Assembly (NCBI GenBank): GCA_022496805.1
Contig: CM040088.1
Span: forward strand, 41,567,436-41,631,435
DNA: 64,000 nucleotides
Origin: Pohlia nutans
Taxonomy: Eukaryota > Streptophyta > Bryopsida > Bryales > Mniaceae
Direction of reading: 5' to 3'
Shown here: in pieces, positions 32,495 to 43,489 of the stretch
How the letters are laid out: each line of letters opens with the position of its first letter
Position numbering within the stretch: the stretch's first letter is position 1
Translations under genes and position numbers: made by a program
The notes under the pieces: model-generated
What the model was told of the DNA's origin: nothing
Seen by the model: only the letters and a program-made list of their open reading frames with translations
Databases searched by the model: none

Positions 32495-32751
32495 CCATTG
32501 TACCATAGCTGGATCGCCACTCCACGAACGAATATTTGATATTTTTTGAGGTTCGTTCCTCAAAAAAATGAATTTCTTGGTTTTCGTTTCTGAGCAAAAG
32601 ATGATTAAAATGGCCCAAAATAGCTTAGAAATAGCAAAATATAGCTAGAAATAAATTATTATATTGTCATTTTTTGGTCCTCATAATTTTCAATTTTTTA
32701 TGTTTTATATTTTTTGAATTATTTTTTAGCGACTCAGCTATGGTACTACGG
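32495..32751. mobile_element. MITE, CCGTAGTACCATAGCTGG family, copy 2 (TA-flanked)
   Basis: TA on both sides (32493-32494, 32752-32753). Ends CCATTGTACCATAGCTGGATC and the complement (GACTCAGCTATGGTACTACGG). Inner text is shared, inverted, with 30097-30346, such as 'ATGATTAAAATGGCCCAAAA'. Confidence 0.75.
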
Positions 32752-33645
32752 TATTAGCAATTCATGATCAAAGTAGTTTGAAAAACCAAGCACGTGCTGC
32801 TTCCAAGTCAGTCGTATAAGGGGCATCTTTCAAGATTTTCCAATTTCTCCTACAACTACATGAGCGAGTGGCCACAAAATGAGTGGGTTCTCGATGAAAG
32901 TGGTCCCAAAGGTGAAAAAGCTTTCTCCAGATAGTCAGAAGCCCATATGGAGAATAGTGACAGTTCGTACCGAGTACGTTCTTACCACAATCAGTTCATT
33001 AAATGAAAGTGCACGGTTTGTTGTTGGACGGATGTTCCACCACTGCCTGCAACTCAGTTTTATTTGCTCTTCAAAATCCACATTCAGTTAATGAGTCAGA
33101 TTTCACAAGCTAGGAGTCCCAGTGTTTTTCCTGTGTATTTTTTTTTCTTGAAGCCTATCTGGAAACGTAAAAGAAACTGGGAAAGAATATTTGGCGAAAT
33201 CTTAATCTTACAATCATATTTTGGTAGAATTTCTTCATATTTTGGTAGTTTTCTTCACAAATCTAGCAAAAAAATTCAAAATTTTCTCATTTATTTCCTT
33301 AACAAAAGAGAAATGTCATATTTTGTAGAGAAATCTGGTGAAATATAGCCAAGAAAAATAAAAATGATGGCTAGGACTCATGCATGGACCCCCAACTCTA
33401 ATCTCCCTTTGACGTTAATGCAAGAGAACAAACATGCCCCTATTTTGTACACGTTGGGGCCCACCTTAAAAATAACCTCCTCTTCTAAGGGTTTAAAATT
33501 CCCAATAAGGTCTTTCTAGACTAATTGGAGCCGTAGGTCCCAAATTTGCAAAAATAAAATTGGCAAAAAAAGTCCTTAGGGTGCCCAAAATTAAAATTTT
33601 AGAAAATGGGGCCAATGGGTGAATAGTGCTTGCATTACGTTAAAA

Positions 33646-33662
33646 GGGGGGGGGGGGGGGGG
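33646..33662 (+). repeat. Poly-G tract, 17 bp
   Basis: An uninterrupted run of G in AT-rich DNA. The length is likely to vary between reads. Confidence 0.9.
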
Positions 33663-33813
33663 TCATGGAGTAAGGACTAAAACACATAGCTACTATACCC
33701 AACTGTTAGAATTGGCAAAAAATCATTTTAAAAAGAGAAGCCCAAATTTTTAAGAAATTGTTTTTTTTCAAAAAAACCTATTTCTATAGTGAAAAAGAAA
33801 ATCTTACATAATA

Positions 33814-34172
33814 GAGTTATCCTAAAAGAGAAGTTGTGTTTGAACAAGATACCATGTGTTTTGCTTTAATATACTCTTATTTGTTCACTCTAAACAGTTC
33901 AAAGATGTAGAAGAGCTTAGTGGCCTCTCATTATTAGGTGCGTAAGAGCTTGGTGGTCTTCAAACTCATGCACAACTAGTTTAGCCGTCAAAAAAGACGG
34001 CTAAACTAGTTTACCATGAGTTTGAAGACCACCAAGCTCTTACACACCTAATAGTGAGAGACCACCAAGCTCTTTCAAACTTCATAACTATTTAGAGTGA
34101 ACAAATAAGAGTACATTAAATCAAAACACATGGTATCTTACTCAAACACCACTTGACTTTTAGGATAACTCC
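33814..34172. mobile_element. Foldback element, copy 2 (near-perfect palindrome)
   Basis: Arms of about 160 bp start GAGTTATCCTAAAAG and end CTTTTAGGATAACTC. They share 'GATACCATGTGTTTTG', 'TACTCTTATTTGTTCACTCT' and 'CTTCAAACTCATG'. The centre holds AACTAGTTTAGCCGTC / GACGGCTAAACTAGTT around AAAAAA. The outer arms match the foldback at 3639-4812. Confidence 0.85.
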
Positions 34173-34277
34173 AATATACACAAAATTTTAGAAAAAATTG
34201 CATCATTTGGGCCAAAATGTTTTACTCGGCATGATTTGCCGACTCCTACTGTCTGGGTACGGTTCCATACATAAGAT

Positions 34278-34406
34278 ACACCAATCTATTATTACCATGT
34301 TTCTAATTCCGCCCTCGTGTTTTGGTGGTGTACATTCCAAGTCTAAAATGTCTACTGTTGATACATGAAGGCGGGATTGGAAACATGGTGGTAATAGGTT
34401 GGTGTA
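34278..34406. mobile_element. Small MITE, TTACCACCATGTTT family, copy 2
   Basis: Inverted ends 'CACCAATCTATTATTACCAT' and the near complement ('GGTGGTAATAGGTTGGTG'). Same family as 17977-18095. Confidence 0.6.
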
Positions 34407-34429
34407 TAGCACTAAAACGTTAACAGTCA

Positions 34430-34900
34430 ATGTTTACTGTATAGATGAAAAGAAAAAGGAGAGAGAATTCTCGTCGTTGTAGGATCACCACTTCGCATAA
34501 CATTCAATAGCCTTCATGCACGCTACCTCAGCTCTTGAAAGAATGTGCTAAATATTCACCATCATCATCATTAGAGTGTTAGTAGCTACATTGTTTTACA
34601 GAAAGGCGGAGGTGGTGGCAATTGTGTGGGAAGGTCAACAAGATCTCAAAGGCTCATAAAATTTGTTCAAGATTCCACACCAAAACCCATCAAATAGAGG
34701 AAGAGAGTATAAAAACTACATTCCTTTCTTGCAAATGGTCAGTGTTAGAATGAATGAAACTCTTCATGGGTATATATTTGTAGTTACTCATCGAGTATAT
34801 TTCGGTGACTAATATTCAACCACCTTTTCTTATCACCGTGGCTATACTTAATCTTGTACTTAACCACTATGAGTTATGAGTAATACATCTTTAATTTACA
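34430..34900. repeat. LTR-like remnant, related to about 57100-57280
   Basis: Shares loosely 'CATAACATTCAATAGCCTTCATGCA' (split by changes) and 'TTAGTAGCTACATTG' with 57165-57260. It may be a decayed terminal repeat of an LTR retrotransposon. No internal domain supports this. Confidence 0.25.
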
Positions 34901-35384
34901 CATTCCTACAGTTGATACTTCTACCTTGAACACCACTTTATTTAAAGTGCATGTGCATTGTGAAAAGTGCACGTGGCACAAAATTAGAACTACGAATTTG
35001 AATTGTAAATTTAAAAAGTTTGAAGTTGGCTAGATCTCTTATCAAGCAATTTTTGAAATTTCATTATGTGATTTGAAAGGGATTGAAGATCATCCTATTA
35101 ATGGTGACTATTTATCAATTCTTGATTATTGATTCAGTCATAAAGTCTACTCCCAAGAGGAAGCACCAAGGGTAAACTTTGCTACCCATATTCTTAAGGC
35201 ATAGATAAACAAATTACCCCCAAAATAGTCTTTATTCACAATGATCTTCAAACCAACGTTGACCATGATTATTATGGCAACCATCGATCCCTTGTCGCAA
35301 AATAGTGTGATTTAAAAAAAATACAAAATTGGTGTACATATTGCATTATTGCATACTCAGTTGCTCACTTTTATCTCCTAAGCA

Positions 35385-37020
35385 TCCAAAGGAACCCTGT
35401 GGGGCTATATTTGGTTGTTTATCAATCAAACACTAATTTTCACCTAATTCCTAATTTCAAATAAATATGGTCCCAACTAAAAAGATTGTAGGTGTTATCT
35501 TTTACTTTCTAGTCCAATTACCATTCTTCAAAATGATTAACATAGTGTTTTCTACAAAAATTTAAAGCTCAAAACCCTAAATTTCCAATATAAACTACAA
35601 AAGAAGTTTTTCTATCAAAATTCTTTTAACCCTTAAGCGTCCACACTACAATTACCCGGTCAAACCTCATCAATTCTTCACATTCTAAAATAAATTATAT
35701 TTTTTGGTATTTTTCTCATATAAGGTATTATTGAACTGATTAACCCTGGTTTTTTCATAATTATTTAAATAAAAATAAAGTTTATAAGATTTTTCAAAGC
35801 TTTTTTCTTGTAAAAATCATAGTAATTACAAAAGTACTCGTAATAGTATGAAATTTTTAGGAAAAATGTAAATAATAGTGGTAAAAAACAAAGTGTAGGT
35901 GGCATGCTTTTTAAGCTTATATAAAAAGAAATTCAATAGAAAATCTTTTTCTTCAATGTATATTGGAATCTTAAGGTTTAGAGCTTTAAAGTGTTGTAAA
36001 AAATGCAATTTCAACAATTTTGAAGTATGGTAAATTGGATTAGAAAGTAGAAGATAACCCCCAGAGTTTTTTAGTTGGGACCATTTTTATTTGAAATTAG
36101 GAACTAGGTGAAAATCAACGTTTGACTGAAAAACAACCAAATATGGCCCCACATGGCTCCTTGCACACGTAAGGGTTAACCCCTAAATGCCAAAGGGGTA
36201 TTGAACAAAACATAGATGTGTTATAATATGTGCCTTCCATATGTTTGATGAAGTTTTGTTCAATAGACAAAATGTAGGGCATCATCTTTACAAACTATCC
36301 GTATGGTCAAACCTCCAAAAACAACTTTAGGTCTTTTTCAAATGAATTTAAAAGCATTAACTTTTGCAAATTTGTATAAATTTGTATAATTTTCACTTTT
36401 AGAGTTTAAAATTTAGCATGATTGGTTAAAGTTGGTTTATCTACTGTAAACTTCAAAAAAGCAAAAGGAATGATGGAGGGAACATCATTACTTTCCCCGA
36501 ATAGCAAATTTTATAACACTAAGATAATGTTGAGGTGATCCACTTTGAAAAATTCTCCCCGGTGGAGTTTAACTCGGGTTGACATAATTCAAATTGTGTT
36601 GGAAAGTAGACTTGATGTGGTATTTTTAAATATCTTTTATTTTTTCAAAGAAATATTTTTTTGTTCTAGGCATCCCGTTAAATTTGGGCAATCACCAGAA
36701 AATGGTCGTTTGACTGTTTAGGGGTTAATGTAATCTCGAGAAAAATGTCACCTACACCTTGTTGTAAAGCACTATTATTTACATCTTCCCTTAGAATTTC
36801 ATAATATTTAAAGCATTTTGTAATTGCTATGATTTTTACAAGAAAAAAACTTTGAATCTTTTTATAAAATTCATTTTTATTTACAATATTATGAAAAAAT
36901 CAGAGTAAAGTCAATTTAACAATGATTTATATGAGAAAAATACTAGAAATTATAATGTATTTTAAAATGTGAGAAATTGATGAAGTTTGACCGAGTAATA
37001 GTAGTGTGGACACTTAAGGG
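35385..37020. repeat. Nested palindrome built from three inverted-repeat elements
   Basis: Outer pair: 35385-35625 with 35935-36175 inverted ('GGGGC-ATATTTGGTTGTTT', 'TTTCACCTA-TTCCTAATTTC', 'GGTCCCAACTAAAAA'). Second pair: 35640-35905 with 36735-37020 inverted; its ends CCCTTAAGCGTCCACAC / GTGTGGACACTTAAGGG sit inside TTAA (35636-35639, 37021-37024). A family D element (36180-36724) is inserted between the two. The order records at least three insertion steps. Confidence 0.75.
36180..36724. mobile_element. TTAA-flanked MITE, family D, copy 2
   Basis: TTAA at 36176-36179 and 36725-36728. Ends CCCCTAAATGCCAAAGG and GGTCGTTTGACTGTTTAGGGG (slightly eroded). Interior matches 4182-4722. Confidence 0.8.
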
Positions 37021-37304
37021 TTAATAGCATAACATTTAGTAGCCTTCACACGAATTGCTTTTACATCCATCTAGCGGTTTAGAAGTTCATTCACAAAAGG
37101 GATGGACAAAGCTGGTTGCTGGAGGTCACTAGAGGTCGTTGGATTGGAGTGAAGAAACGTTGCGCCAACGCCTCCCGCATTAGAGTCGGCAATAAATCAT
37201 CTTTTTTTTCTATAGTTATATATTAAACTATTGAGTCATGCCATCCCATCAAAGAGTTAGTGTAATAAACGCATTTATTACCATCCATTCAAGCAATATG
37301 AATG

Positions 37305-37424
37305 CACTAGTAGAAAAGGTGGCGCTCCCCAGGGACATGCCCAGGCAAAATCACTGTGCATGTGTGAAATTGGGCACCACTTGCCTAGGCATCTCCCTCG
37401 GCAGCGCCACCTTTCCTACTAGTG
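37305..37424. mobile_element. CACTA-type MITE with ATG target duplication
   Basis: 120 bp. Ends CACTAGTAGAAAAGGTGGCGCT and AGCGCCACCTTTCCTACTAGTG pair over about 22 bp. ATG flanks both sides (37302-37304, 37425-37427). Confidence 0.85.
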
Positions 37425-37687
37425 ATGCTTTGGTGAATATGTTAAAAGTCATGTAGATTTTTTATATAAAGGGAAATCTTAGTGTAGAAAAATGCAAGTA
37501 GAAACAAAAAATTCAATAAATTTTGTAATTTTTATAAATTTTGAAAGTGGCATTTCATAAAAATAGAAAATCACTCATAGTTAAAGTAGAGTCCTAAACT
37601 TTCAACTTTCACATACCACACTGCATTTAAAAGCCCATTTGTCCCTCAAAGCAATACAATTAGAGAGGTTTGAGTATGTATGCCTAA

Positions 37688-38242
37688 CCTCTAAACGTCC
37701 AACCGACCAAAATGTGGACAATGGACAAAATCAAACATAGATTTCTTATCTGTCATTGACTTTTTGTAGTGTGGATTTTTTACTATATATTTTATGGGAA
37801 GTTAGCTTCATGCATGTGTGATTCAATTAGAAAGGGGATGATTTATGAAATTTTTATGCCTCATTTCATGTTGTAGTGATTCACCAAGAATTCCATGATT
37901 TTAGTGTAAAAGTGTTTTTAAAAGAGTCAACTCATAAAGATAAGCAACCAAAAATCACTACATTTAGAGTGTTACATTTCAACCAGTTACAAAAAATTTC
38001 ATGTTTAAATTGTCAATATCTTATTTGTAATCAAATTACAAAAGAATTTTGAATTTTAAGTTTCAAATTTTATACAAAAATATTGGTGACAACAATCATA
38101 GCTCTAACCGTATGAATAGAATCAAAAATTCATAATGTACAACTTTTATTCATATATCAAGTTCAAAATATCCCTCTTAGTTACATTTTATAAGACATCT
38201 TTGCAATTCTCCACTCTGGAGAGGGGTGAAGACGTTTAGGGG
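37688..38242. mobile_element. TTAA-type MITE, family B, copy 2 (CTAA on both sides)
   Basis: The direct repeat here is CTAA (37684-37687 and 38243-38246), so the duplication is 4 bp and the target is not strictly TTAA. Ends CCTCTAAACGTCC and GACGTTTAGGGG. Interior matches 8287-8854. Confidence 0.8.
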
Positions 38243-38254
38243 CTAATAATAATA

Positions 38255-39450
38255 ATAATAATAAAACACTTGTTGAAAACATACATACAAGCATTAAGCA
38301 CATGCTCAAATGCGTGGACCGAGTTACTTACACCAAGCCATGTCAATCTTGCTATGTCATCAGAGCAAATCCTCATTAGAGGCCTTCAACGTTTGTATTC
38401 TTGTAGTGCAGAATTGAAAATTAAAGTACAGAATACAATGGCTGATTCGTTTGTATCATCTTCATTGCACAGTTATATGAAGAAAATATGGCCCTATATG
38501 GATATTTTCTCCTCTGCACACAATACACAATCATCATATCAGCTTCAATAATTTGTAAATTTACTTTGTATGACATTAGTGCAATTTACTGTAGGTTGAT
38601 AATTAGCATATCTATCAAGATATTTTGAAAAACAAAACTTTTCAACTTTCATTTTTTGAATTAATTTGTGCCTTTGAGAAGAACTATTAAGAAGAAGTAG
38701 AATAACTCTAGCATTAAGGAAGAGTTTTGGTGGAGATAGTTCTACTAACTAAGCCATGTGGACCTAGATAGCAAGTGTTATTGGAGTGCTTACTTCCAAA
38801 AGGAAGTACCAACAATAGCATTTACTATAGATCTTCATCTATATGTTGTTGTTAGAGCATCCTACATGCAACACATATCCACATTTCAAAGTAGAGTTTC
38901 AGATTTTAGAGACCCAACCCATACACTATATGTGCTTGGTATATAGTTAATGGACCAATCACAAACTACTATTTGTAGAATGTATAACAAGATTCTACCT
39001 AAATCTAATCTTAGAGGGTGGTTTGGAGGGCTTGGTACTCTCCAAATTTGAAGAGTCTACTTGCTCTCTATGCTATTTTAGGATGCATCTCATTCATTTT
39101 ACTGGGTGCCAGAAGGTTTGTATTGAGGATGCCCTAAGCCTTGAGGCAAGGCATTCTTTTTGGACGAAATAGTGCCAAATTGCATAAGAAAAAAACAATT
39201 TGGCTAAAAAAAATGGCTAAAAACCATGAAGCTTTTTGCCACAAAACTTCAAATGAAAAAAGAAATCTTGGATGAAATTACCAGATTGTGGATAAAAACA
39301 AAATTATGGATATGTGATATCTTCTAATGTGATATTTTCTATCCAATATGTGATTGAATGTTGAAATACGGAGCACCACTATAACAATTTATATTGCCAC
39401 TTTGGCACTTCATGAAAAATGGAAAAAAAATGCCTTGTTCTGGGGTTGAG
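38255..39450. other. Region downstream of the second LysM gene, no kinase exon seen
   Basis: Kinase exons of the gene at 39634-41738 should follow here on the minus strand. I searched for the complement of [14 protein letters not shown] and VADFGL here and down to 28.8 kb and found none. Short plus-strand frames (for example 38270-38551) match nothing I recognise. Confidence 0.5.
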
Positions 39451-39453
39451 GTA

Positions 39454-39621
39454 CACTGAAATCACCACATACTGTGGCCCACAGTATTTAAGAGAGGCTT
39501 TACTAGTAATTATTTTTTCAAAATACTATTGGAAAATTCATCCAAACTGGATGAAAATTTGTTCAAATGGATGAATTTACCCAGTCCATTTACGCACCCA
39601 CAGTATATGGTGATTTTGGTG
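39454..39621. mobile_element. TA-flanked MITE (CACTGAAATCACC family), copy 2
   Basis: TA at 39452-39453 and 39622-39623. Ends CACTGAAATCACCACATACT and the complement (GTATATGGTGATTTTGGTG). It begins only about 12 bp beyond the donor site of the last recognisable exon of the second LysM gene. Confidence 0.8.
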
Positions 39622-39633
39622 TAGTAATCTCAC

Positions 39634-41738
39634 CGTTGTCAGCCTTGCTGATCGGGTCGGCTTCCAGACCCTTCAACTTGTTTTCCAGCTGCATCCTTTC
39701 TTGTCTCCTTCGTTGTTCCGAGCGGAGACAATGACGACACAGAGAAAGAAGACCGAGAAACACCAGAGCTCCACCAATTCCAATGGCAACTCCGGCTAAC
39801 ACTCCCGCTTTCGTTATCCCATCTCCTGCATTGGCTGTATCCTCAAACATCGTCTGTTAGTTAATTAGTATGACATGACACCCATGCTCACAAATCACTC
39901 TATTAGAAAATTGCAAAACAAATTGCATCATCAAAATCAAGTGAAAAAAACATCAAGTTACTTGGATACTCTGAGGAAAATGGATGCGTCACTCACACGA
40001 GCCACTGCCACACAAGTTACACATGTAAGCCGGTTACTTAATTTTTTTGCATGCTCTCTGTTATTATAAATGCAAAAAAGTGTGGAAACAAGTCACAAAA
40101 AGATGGGAGAATTCCTCCCCATATTCATATGCAGCTCTACCAGATTATAAGGTAAACAACCCTATTTGTGCCACTTTGTGATTAGTAGTGTTGTACATTT
40201 AAAATTTTGATATGTACACTACTATGGCACATATAGGGTAGCTAACTAACCTAACTTGGAACAAAATTACAAAAAGGATTACAGAAACTTACAAGGAGAA
40301 TAGAGGATACTGGCCAGTTGTATCTGCATTTCCAATCCATCACACGACACACAAATGGGTTTAGAAAGCTTGCTGTAAGAATTTCTAGCAGGCAACTCAC
40401 AAGTGAATGACCAAGTTGGCTGGACTCCTAAACCCGTAAAGGACCAAGGATTCATGGTTTTAAAATGACAAAATCTATTGATCATATTTAAAAAATATAT
40501 AATTCAGATGAGACCAAATTTTATATTGCCGGAATCAGTGAAGAACATCGCAAGTGTTGGTCAAACAACAAATAAATTTTAACAAAATAAAACTCACATA
40601 GAATGTACTCAAAACTGCTAAAACCAACACAAGGTCCAACTTGGGCTTCTTGGTCCTTTAGGGGTTAACATCATTCACAAAGGAAATTTTGAAAGAAATT
40701 AAAAGTTTGGTTAGAAACAGAGGCTCCAAAATGAAATACATTTTTTTGGTACCTGTCACGGGGATGAACGCGTACTGCACTGTCTGTGAGTCATTCCAGT
40801 TGACACTTGGATTGTAAATCCTCAAAAGAGCTTCCGTTGTGTTGAATTCTGAAGCCAGGCTGCTCACGTTGGTGCCCCCGGCCACTACATATGTTAGAAA
40901 CCGGCCATAGCTCAAGCTCACACTCGGGTCCCCACAGAAGCACTGCACAGGAATCTTCAACTCTGCGCCGGTTAGAATGAAGTTGGGTTCTGCCAACGCA
41001 TTCCATGTGGCCACCCAATTTGTCTGAGTGAGATCCTCGTAAACCGCACTTGTGATGATTTCAATGTCGTCGGTTCTTTGAACCTGGAATCACTCACAGC
41101 ACCATCAACTCTAGGCTCCAACAAAATCATGTCAAGGAGCCCACTCAACTCGATCCTAATGACCAATTTGGGTAGACATGTGAAATAAAAACACACAATT
41201 TTCAGACACAAAAAAATTAGAGTGGCACACCTGATAAGTGAACGTGCGCAAAAAAAAAATGGAATTGCACACCTGATAAATGAATGTGTGCAAAATCACG
41301 CACAAGACCATTCATTCCATCAACTCTAGGCTCAAACAAAACCATGTCAAGGAGTCCACTGAATGACCTAATGACCAATTTGGGTAGACATGTGAAATAA
41401 AAACACACAATTTTCAGACACAAAAGCAAAATGGAGTTGCACTGTACCTGATAAGTGAAGGCGTGGTACAATGCGTTTTGAAGGCACTCGCATTTGAAGG
41501 GAATGTACAATGGCTGATGGGTGAGGAGGCTTTGGTTGACGGTGGGGTTGACTGCCAGAATGTCATCTGCCGTGGTTTGAAACTTCGCCGCGACGGAGTC
41601 CAGCGTTTCGTTCGCTTGAGCTTTGTAGTAAGCATATGCAACATCACATCCACTCGCGGGTATGCACGCGAGGCTAGATTGCAAGACCGCTAGCAAGCTA
41701 AACAGCCATAGCCAGCTCGTTAACGTTCCCCGCCTCAT
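39634..41738 (-). CDS. LysM receptor gene, ectodomain and membrane exons only (kinase not found)
   Basis: Three exons with consensus sites: 41738-41448, 41083-40753 and 39834-39634. Their borders and phases match exons 1-3 of the LysM kinase gene next door. The visible product is 274 residues plus a split codon. It has a signal peptide (about 1-24, LLAVLQSSLA), LysM repeats with GCDVAYAYYKAQ, CEC and CFCG, and '[15 protein letters not shown]'. One membrane span (about 219-240, GVAIGIGGALVFLGLLSLC) is followed by a basic juxtamembrane stretch (RSEQRRRQERMQLENKLKG). Exon 3 ends in a good donor (G|GTGAGA), yet no kinase exon follows within 10 kb. It is either a truncated pseudogene whose reading frame has not yet decayed, or a kinase-less LysM membrane receptor with an unseen terminal exon. 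The ectodomain would bind the same class of glycan. A tandem duplicate of its neighbour. Confidence 0.8.
40432..40664. mobile_element. TTAA-type MITE, family A (intron 2 of second LysM gene)
   Basis: CTAA at 40428-40431 and TTAA at 40665-40668. Ends ACCCGTAAAGGACCAAGGAT and GGTCCTTTAGGGG. Interior as at 29279-29508. Confidence 0.75.
41100..41430. repeat. Tandem duplication in intron 1 of the second LysM gene
   Basis: Two units about 220 bp apart share 'CATCAACTCTAGGCTC-AACAAAA', 'CATGTCAAGGAG-CCACT' and 'CCAATTTGGGTAGACATGTG'. Each unit begins beside a piece resembling the exon 1 end ('CACCTGATAA-TGAA'), so part of the exon border was copied too. Confidence 0.65.
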
Positions 41739-41759
41739 TTTGTGAAGCTTTTTGCAACC

Positions 41760-42480
41760 CTACTAACTTACGTTGAAGCTCAAATAGACAGAGTAGTGAT
41801 ACCCCAATTGACTACTTTACAAGTACTGCCATGCTGTAGCTCCACAACATCATAGAGATTGTGCAAATCAATACTAACGGCTCGTCTCTCCCCATTCCGT
41901 TCCTTTTTGTAGCTATGCTATTCATGGTCCTTTGACAAAAAGCCCGCAGTTGCAGCTGAAAGAAATTCTCAAAAAGCAGCCATGGACGGCGAGCTCAACC
42001 ACTCTTAATTTATTTTTTACCAAAGAATGTTGCCCATGCTCTGATTTGCATTGTTTTTTCTCCGTAAAAAGTATCTGCGAGCTTCAAATACCCTAAAAAC
42101 AAACAGCATTGACCCGTACATGATACAATCCTGAAAATCGTCCTCAGGCCAGGGACATATATATATGGTGCATGAACAGAATCCCTAGTTTAAATAGATT
42201 ATCAATCTTCTAGACAGTCTGAGCACATTGACAATGTGGTTGTGAAGATGGAGGATATGCGGTGGAAAAAGATAAGTCAGAAGGTCTTGACCTGAGCGTG
42301 ACCGTAGTTGACCATGACTTGTGCGCACGCACATCGTCGGTTGGAAGGTTCCTTTCGGGTACAAAAGACAGAATGATATTTGTGAGAGAGGTTCAACCGT
42401 TTGATGGACTTGGTCTCAATCATGGTGTAAGGTATATGTGCACCTATAATTGCCACTGAACATAGACTAAGGTACACTGT
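41760..42480. other. Upstream region of the second LysM gene, no gene recognised
   Basis: Holds the presumed promoter of the minus-strand LysM gene. A plus-strand frame at 42262-42459 has no recognisable family. Confidence 0.4.
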
Positions 42481-42486
42481 CCTTAA

Positions 42487-43066
42487 CCCCTAAACGTACC
42501 AGGGTGTCCCTGGAATTGACAAATTGAGAAAAATCATCATAAAGTACTATTTAGAAGAATATTTTGGAATTGATATACAAATGAAAGTTCTAGATTTTGA
42601 ATTTTAGATTCCATCCGTACAGTTCGATTCACTAATACTATCACCAATATTTAATTATAAAATTTGAAAGTTAAAATTAAAAATTCCTTCTAAATTCGAT
42701 TACAAACAAAATTTTAATATTTTTTGAGTAAAATTTGTTGGAATGAATTTGAAATGAGATACTCTTAAACGTGGTGATTCTTTGAAATTTTTATGTTTCT
42801 TAAATCTATGACCTCATTTTTGCAAGGCCACTTATGAACTACAGTCAATGCAATTTTGGCTTGGTCAACGACTTGACATACTTCTACATTTGTCATTTTA
42901 GAAAAATATGTAATCAAGTATGACTAAATCCAACTGTTAGATAGGACAACAACTTGGTGAAGAATCTCCAAAAAATTGAATGACTTTCATCCAAGCATTG
43001 ATGAGAACGTGAGAAGGGTTTGAATCTATTAGTCGTCTAGTTTCTGGATGCTCTGACGTTTAGGGG
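42487..43066. mobile_element. TTAA-flanked MITE, family C
   Basis: TTAA at 42483-42486 and 43067-43070. Ends CCCCTAAACGTACCAGGG and CTCTGACGTTTAGGGG. 580 bp, non-coding. Confidence 0.75.
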
Positions 43067-43070
43067 TTAA

Positions 43071-43480
43071 ACCAATTTTCCCTAATTGTTTCATATTTAT
43101 TTAAATCAATAAAAAATTTATAAGATTTTTCAAAGTTCTTTTTTTTGTAAAAATCATATTAATTACAGAAATGCTTAGAATAGTATGAAATTTTTAGGGA
43201 AAATGTAATCCTTATGTACAAATGTTTTTGTGTAATTTGGAGGTGTGACGAGGAAAATATGAAGGTCTAAATTGACGCCCATATAGCCTTCTTGCAACTC
43301 AAAAAAATCACCAAAGATCACAGACTTCGTGAATTTCCGATCTGGAAGTTCCCACGGATTCAACTCTAAAAAATAGCTAGGGTCTCTTTGTTGCCCACCC
43401 TACATTTTACCACCTAACAACTCAAATTCCTCACTTTCTAGTTCCAGAAGCCCCCTGGGGGCCTTATGGTCCTTTAGGGG
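43071..43480. mobile_element. Right part of a TTAA-type element, family I, fused to a family G segment
   Basis: 43085-43210 matches the inner part of the family G arm at 35750-35880. From about 43215 it matches 56340-56603 ('GTAATTTGGAGGTGTGA', 'GCTAGGGTCTCTTTGTTG', 'CCTCACTTTCTAGTTC'), ending GGTCCTTTAGGGG before TTAA (43481-43484). Left end missing. Confidence 0.6.
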
Positions 43481-43489
43481 TTAAAAAAT

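Noticed and set aside
28800..39450. Kinase exons for the second LysM gene
   Set aside because: No complement of the glycine loop, HRD or DFG text was found. The interval is mostly MITEs and palindromes.
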